The position numbers were made by a program, and so were the translations under genes. Source: Isohypsibius dastychi (lineage: Eukaryota > Tardigrada > Eutardigrada > Parachela > Isohypsibiidae). Taken from it: DNA of 12,896 nucleotides. Every line of letters begins with the position of its first letter. Position 1 is the first letter of the stretch. Shown one piece after another: positions 7,663 through 12,896 of the stretch. Location: the NCBI GenBank assembly GCA_034696485.1, contig JAQIWT010001040.1, forward strand, positions 1 through 12,896, in the 5' to 3' direction. Below the pieces are notes generated by a model that saw nothing but the letters and a program-made list of their open reading frames with translations, did no database searches and was not told the DNA's origin.

Positions 7663-8880
7663 TTGCGACGGTTATCCACATGCGATTCCGTCTTCTTTTC
7701 CTCAACTGGGGGATCTCCAGCATATTCTTGAGCATCTTAGTGAATTGATGGCTCTCTTAGATAATTGTGCAGTCAACACGGTTGGAACACCTCCGCTTAC
7801 TGTGGAACTTTGGTTTTTCCGGAAAATTGGGGCCTACCATTTTTTTGCTGCGACATCTCTGGTGCTTTCCCGGGAGGAGATGATGTTCATTGAATTGCTG
7901 AACTATGCTGCAAATTGCTTTGGTATCGAGCATTGGTAAGTTACACATTTTCGATTAACTTTAGAGTTTGAAAGATGACCTTTTTTGCATAAGGGTGGAC
8001 GACACATACTGCGGAATAATTTGCCAAGAACTCATCATGTCGTTGGAGTGGGGATGCGAGAAAATCCGACAGTTTTCGGCGTTTCTTGTTCGTATTGGAG
8101 CGGCGAATAGTTTCATTACGGCCTGTGCCCGACCAGATGAGGCGATGAACGCGAGAATGACATGCCGCGACGCAAATGAATTTATCGAAAAGCGTGCAAA
8201 TTATCTGATGGCTTGGATTGATAGTTTGGATTTCCACGTAAGTTTCACTCTGATGGCATTTCAGCAATATCAAGTGACCTAATGAGAAATATTTTTTAGA
8301 CCGCTTTCTATTTGGTGCGCCAAATGGGATTCTCGCGACTTCAATTCCGACTCCAGCTGATTTTCGAAACCTTGAATAAGCCAGATGCTCTGGTTGGAGC
8401 GTATCCGGGACTACGAGATATTGTCAAGAAAGAGTGCGAGTGGGAATATCATTGGTCAGTGCTGCGTGGAAAACTAACAACTTGGTATCCGCAACATCCC
8501 GAATGGTATAAAGAGCATCTTCCATTGGTGAGTGACCTCTACGTTGTTAGAAATGTTACTTTGAAAAACACTATGAACCGTTAATCTAGGGGTCGTCTGC
8601 TCGATGCCGACGTTGCTTTAAAAAGGCTTGCATCCAGGATATTCGTGGTGATGAGGCGTATCAGTTTGGAGATTCAGATTCAGACTTGAACATTTGTCTT
8701 CCCGTTTGCGCTCTGTTTGTTTCTTTTAGTGTAAAGATTGGAAACTTGAATGAGGGTTTAATCAAACCGCCAGCTTTTCCAATTGTTTATCCGGTTGAGC
8801 GAAGTTACCGTGTTTTGCAAAACACCTCAACTCCTGCGCCGAAAAACGCATTCTTGATTAGCCTTCATAAAAAACAATAA
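7663..8880 (+). CDS. Unrecognised four-exon coding block, possibly the C-terminal extension of the IAP
   Basis: Exons 7663-7935, 7994-8237, 8300-8527 and 8590-8880 join in matching phases across introns of 58, 62 and 62 nt, giving about 344 residues and ending at TAA 8878-8880. There is no in-frame ATG before 7748, and the 28 codons before it look coding, so the start is probably upstream. The RING ends with CGG TGA, where CG|GTGAGA is also a good donor; joining it to the CTTTTCTCAG acceptor at 7662 keeps frame. The block may therefore be a longer form of the IAP. The first three exons look helical and contain many Trp, Phe and Leu. The fourth starts with a short cysteine cluster (CRRCFKKAC) and an acidic GDSDSD stretch. 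I recognise no domain. If it is a separate gene, its start codon is unknown. Confidence 0.6.
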
Positions 8881-9002
8881 CCTTCACAGTGTGAGATAAA
8901 AACCAAAAAACATGACTCGTTCGAGATATTTTCTAAGAAGAAACGTAAGATAGAGACTGTCTCGAGTGAAAAAGGTAAAAATGGCATTCAAAATAATCTA
9001 CT
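8881..9002. other. Spacer between facing genes, with an exon-like open segment
   Basis: The 122 nt lie between the stops of the plus-strand block and the large minus-strand gene. No canonical AATAAA was found for either. Bases 8890-8974 are preceded by CTTCACAG and followed by GTAAAA, so they look like an exon of the plus strand. That segment is open in the frame of the preceding exon beyond its TAA and encodes a nuclear-signal-like KKKRK. Whether it is spliced in is unknown. Confidence 0.3.
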
Positions 9003-12000
9003 TCATTCATCATCACTGATTTCTCCAGTCTCCCATGATCCGACCGATTCCTCAGGTGAGACATCCCGAGCTTTCTTGGGTTTCGAGCCTTTTGGTGCAC
9101 GCTTCTTCGAATCTTTCTTTCCCTTTGGACGTCCGCGAATCTTTGGCTGACTTTTGGCTTGCTCCTTTTGCAACTTCTTTTCTTTCATCTTTTCCAGAGT
9201 TCGTTGTAGGAGCAGGAAGTTTGAGGGTCGAGGAAGATAGTTGAGGCGGGTGTACTTATTGTTGTAGGCACCGCCATACAAGTCCGCCGGCTTGGTTGTT
9301 TCAGCTTCCGCTGGCTTCTGCTGGATTCCAGAGGTCCCGACTTTCACCGATCCGGCCTGCTTAGGAATTGAAGCGAGAAATTTCGGGAGGGCTTTCTCGA
9401 AGAAAAGCTTCGCCATCTCTGGGTCGCCGACGTTAATGGGATATCTCTCCTGCAATAGTGCGAATGGAGATAAGAAAGATAGTTTGATAAAATGCCAAAC
9501 CCCTGCTTACCAGCAAGACTCGCAGAAGATGGGCAAAGTCGGTGGAGATGGCGGCAAGTTTTTCCTCCAGAGCAGGAAAAACCGTCAACACCGTGGCGAA
9601 GATACTTTGGTAGTCGGTGTAGATATTCATCTCCTTTACTGAGTTTAGCGCCATTATCTTGCGGTCGTCCGGTGTGGTAAACCATTCTCCGATGGGTTCG
9701 ATGTAGGCTTTATCATCTTTGTGAAGAAGTTCGTCTTCTGGGGGAAGCTGGTGAACTTGAACTTCTGTCATCAGTTCCTTTTCAGAGGTGGACGACTTCC
9801 GATGAGGACGCTGCTTACTTGGCATGACGACTGGGATATCTGGAGAAGGAGAACGGCGATGAGAAGGCGCTGGAGGACCAAGCAGCTGATCGAAAGTTGG
9901 GATGTCTGGAAACTCAATATCCTCAATATCGTACTTCTTTTTCTTGCGCACTTCTTTGGAGTCTTTCAGGTTACCCAGCTTTGCGGCGACATTCCGGACC
10001 CGAGAAGATCTCCGCTTGGCTGAAACCTCCGGCGGCTCGGGCTCGTCAAAACCGTCCATCTTGACCAAGGTGTCCAGGAGCTCCGGGTCGATCTCCGGAT
10101 GATCCTTGGCGAATGTATCCGCTCTCTCTTGCATCAACATGACGTCCATCATGAGGTTGTTTTGCCGATTGACAGACATCTTTCCTCGGTCGATGTTGTC
10201 TTTGTGTTTTACATAATACCTGAAAAAGACAAAGGTGAGATGGTGAGAGAAAACAAACTAATCGTTTTTTAAAAAAATGTTTGTCTTTCAGGAGAACCAG
10301 ATGAAAAATGAGCTCACCGTTCAAATGGAAGACGGGAGTCGATATCCAAACAGAGGGAAACTCGCTTCATAGTTTCCTTGCAAAGAACGAGGTTTGAAGT
10401 TCGTAGAGCTGAACCTCCTGCCATCATGATTTCCGTACATGTCATTCCCTTCTTCAGTTCCATGAGACGAGCTGGAGATGGCTTGGGATCATTGGCAAAC
10501 CCACCGCGACGCGACTTCCGACAGAATGCATCAAGTTTGTCGAGCTGGGCCGGCGCTGAGAAAGCCCAAACTCGGAGGAATCCACATCGTGTTCTCCAGC
10601 AAGTCATTGCTTGGTCCTAAAAGGTGAATGTGAAATTATTTGTGGACTCGCATTTGCAAAGAACGATGCTCACTTCAAACAACTTTTGGACGTCATTCGG
10701 CATGAGTTTGACGACGTCTTTTGAGAATTCAGCCCACAGTTTGGATTTCCGACCGAAGCAAATTGGCACCAGCTTCATGAGGAATTTCTCGTCGACCTTG
10801 TCATACGAAACTGGAGCGGGGTGTTTCTTTTTTGCAGAGTAAACACCGTTCTTGTACATGATGGCATACCGACGAAGAAGCAGCTTCTGAGCTAGCTTAA
10901 TCAGCTCTCCATAGGAAACTGGATCCCGGATGTGGGCTTGAGTGAGCTGCAAAGAAATGAAGAAGTTTGAAAAAGTAAGATTTTTGCTCGAAACCTGTTT
11001 TTTACTCACGTCATTTCGAGCCACGGAATAGATGACCGCCAAATCTACAGGAGGACGCTGTAGAACGTGGATGATGATGCCGAAATCTTCGAGGTTATCT
11101 AAATTCCCGAATGCCATTGCGACTGCGAGAAGACGATGCCAGCCGTCTAAAACTTGGAAGGACAGGTTAGCCGCAATGAAAGCCTTTTCAATCTCGGGCT
11201 CGTTGTTGGATAACATCTTCTTGAAGTTCTCCGCTTCTTCCGGTTCGATAAACACAACGACGGGGAAGTCTTCAGGCTCGTTGCGGAAAGAGGCGGCCAG
11301 TTCCTCGACGTGGTCAAAGTCGGTATCTCGCAGAACATAATTCGCATCACGAGGCTGGGTAAAATGAAAGAGGTGAGGTGACACGGTCTTGAAGTGGGCT
11401 GCAAAGGGAGAACGCGTGAGGGGTTTTTCAGGATAGACAATTTGAAAAGTAACGAAACAACAAAGGAGAGTAGATTATTTAGTGGCGGAAACCGAAAAGG
11501 AAATTCATTAAATGACTGTAATGAAATGAAGACTAACGCAAAAGAATTATTAAGCGAAATAATGCGAAGAGATTAAACCGGAAACGAGAGGTCATTTGAT
11601 ATGAGATAAAATATCTCACTTACCAACACGAAATGGTTTCAGTAAATCCCGGTATTTCACTAGAGCCTGTGTTTTCTCGACATTTTGGAGGGGGACGTCG
11701 AGCACACGATCGGAATCTCCGGGAGCGGCAAGGAAGCGTGGATCCCCAATCTGGTCTCCCTCCCACTCATCAAACGTGGCGCGGTACTTGAGGCCTTTCA
11801 CAACCGTGTTCACGGAGACTCTGGCATTCTCTTCTGGAGCGTAGATTTTTTGGAACTCGTATTCTTCTTCTTCATCAAGTTCATACGAAGAATCAGCTAA
11901 AGGAAACAAAAGTTTTTTTATTCGATATTTTTTAAATTTTAACGGATTTTATGCAAAAGATTGTTATTGAATAGAATTTGTTTTTTACAGGCTGAGAGAG

Positions 12001-12896
12001 AAGAAAAACTAACTCAAAGAATCGTCCGAGTGAACCGAGGCGTCATCGTCATCTTCTTCATCATCGAGGATGGCAGGTTTGTCGCTTGAAGGGAATTTAC
12101 GAATTCGAGGATCGCCATCCTCAAGAAGAATGTGGAATTGTTTGGGAGCTGGTTGAGGTGGGCGGTAGACTGAAATTAAAACAGGAAAGTTTATTTCGTG
12201 ATGTTTTACATGTTATCAGGCCACCCTCACCAAATTCCGGACTTGGTTCACGCGTTGGTGGAGCTGCTTTTTCTGTCGGGAGGACTTTTCGTGGGATAAC
12301 ATCACTGTGTGGCGACGATGCACGAAGACGTTTGGAACTTCCGGCTTGAGGTTCAGCTGAAACACCGAAAAATGACAGCATGACAATGTTGAGAAAGCAA
12401 GAAATATTTGTGGGAAATGCTCACCTTCCCGCTGGGTTGAAGTTCTGGATCGCCTTTTGTTGTTTCTAGATGGGGCTGAAATGGAAAGCAAAATTACCAG
12501 ATGATCAATACAGTGAGGTCTGGGTTTTCTTGCTTACCGGAAGTCGATGGAATCTGGCTTGCAAGTGGCAAAGTGGACCTGGCACCAAACTGAATCACTC
12601 CAGTCCGGGTCTTCTGCGGAGTTGGTTGGGGATCTTCGTCTGCGCTAAATTCCGCTGCAGCTGAAGAATAGAAAAACATTTGGGTGAGAAGAATTCACCA
12701 AAAAGAAGAGACCTGGTTATTTGAGAGGTATGTTACCTTCGTCCTGGTCCATGGCTTCCTCATGAGTCTTTCTGTGTTCAGGAAGACCTGAAATAATTTT
12801 AATTCAGAATATTGGCAATCAAATGAGGCACGAAGCTTACCAGAATCTGACGAAATTCGACTTCCGGATGATTGAGGACGCTCGTTTCCGGTTCGA
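9003..12896 (-). CDS. Large multi-exon protein with a ParB/sulfiredoxin-like core and AT-hook-like tail (5' end outside window)
   Basis: Twelve exons join with consistent phases: 12896-12841 (partial), 12787-12737, 12660-12538, 12475-12425, 12356-12231, 12169-12014, 11896-11624, 11398-11010, 10946-10674, 10616-10318, 10219-9511 and 9449-9003, about 980 codons with TGA at 9005-9003. The first seven exons encode disordered Ser/Pro/Glu/Asp-rich sequence with acidic runs. Exons 8-9 carry the core: VEELAASF, a beta segment (FPVVVFI), then VLDGWHRLLAVAMA and ARND with SYGELI further on. This order resembles the ParB N-terminal domain (ELA...P..V...DGHRRLxAA...N). ParB-fold proteins bind CTP or cut DNA, but the residues here differ, so activity is not claimed. 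Exons 11-12 hold basic clusters (RKKKK, KRRSSR), SPSP sites and an AT-hook-like RGRPKGKK, ending in acidic EISDDE. A nuclear, chromatin-linked protein is likely. It faces the element's last gene and may be a host gene or cargo. Confidence 0.7.
11399..11623 (-). other. Longest intron of the ParB-like gene (225 nt)
   Basis: It is bounded by donor GTAAGTGAG (minus, from 11623) and acceptor CCCTTTGCAG (ending at 11399), joining phase 1 exons. It is three to four times longer than most introns here and AT-rich. I see no RNA gene, repeat or nested coding sequence in it; a short open frame on the plus strand lacks coding features. Confidence 0.55.

Noticed and set aside
8810-8825. Perfect 16-nt palindrome GTGTTTTGCAAAACAC
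   Set aside because: It lies inside a coding exon, is a single copy, and has no associated element; one such palindrome in 13 kb may be chance.
11394-11576. Short plus-strand open frame in the long intron of the ParB-like gene
   Set aside because: It is lysine/asparagine-rich, AT-driven and lies between a strong acceptor and donor of the minus-strand gene.
1-12896. Bacterial operon, CRISPR array, rRNA or insertion sequence
   Set aside because: Genes are interrupted by many GT-AG introns, and no regularly spaced repeats, rRNA-like segments or transposase motifs were found.
1-12896. Terminal inverted repeats or target duplications of the element
   Set aside because: I compared the edges and gene borders by eye and found no convincing inverted pair; the element ends are probably outside the window or not preserved.

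Overview
The window is eukaryotic. Its genes are split by many short GT-AG introns: most are 53-76 nt, a few are 98-117 nt and one is 225 nt. Donors are mostly GTGAG or GTAAG, and acceptors mostly TTTCAG, TTTTAG or TTGCAG. AATAAA and TATA elements lie close to the genes. This compact style suggests an invertebrate with small introns, most likely a nematode, but no sequence here proves the host.

The left two thirds (1-8880) look like part of an integrated virus-like element of the Maverick/Polinton and adintovirus group. From left to right it holds: the 3' part of an unrecognised gene (+, 2-746); a protein-primed family B DNA polymerase in five exons (+, 900-4965); a FtsK/HerA-type packaging ATPase that starts inside the polymerase 3' end (+, 4946-5725); a small PC4-like gene facing it (-, 5814-6345) with a tRNA-like relic in its intron; a 312-nt divergent intergenic region with repeated TTGCCA/TGGCAA sites; and an inhibitor-of-apoptosis protein with two BIR repeats and a RING (+, 6658-7596). 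The IAP runs into, or may be spliced to, an unrecognised four-exon coding block (+, 7663-8880). No integrase, protease, recognisable capsid or terminal inverted repeat is visible, so the element extends left of the window or is incomplete.

Two of these genes carry apparent breaks. The polymerase has an in-frame TGA between its exonuclease and polymerase domains. The IAP has a one-base frame offset at a TTTTAG just before its RING. Each break can be avoided on paper by an unusual splice, so decay and alternative splicing both remain possible.

The right third (9003-12896) is the 3' part of one large minus-strand gene with at least 12 exons. It encodes an acidic, basic and serine-rich probable nuclear protein with a ParB/sulfiredoxin-like core and an AT-hook-like tail. 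It may be a host gene beside the insertion or cargo of the element; the sequence does not decide this. Polymerase, ATPase and possibly the PC4-like protein would serve replication, packaging and DNA binding, and the IAP would block host cell death.
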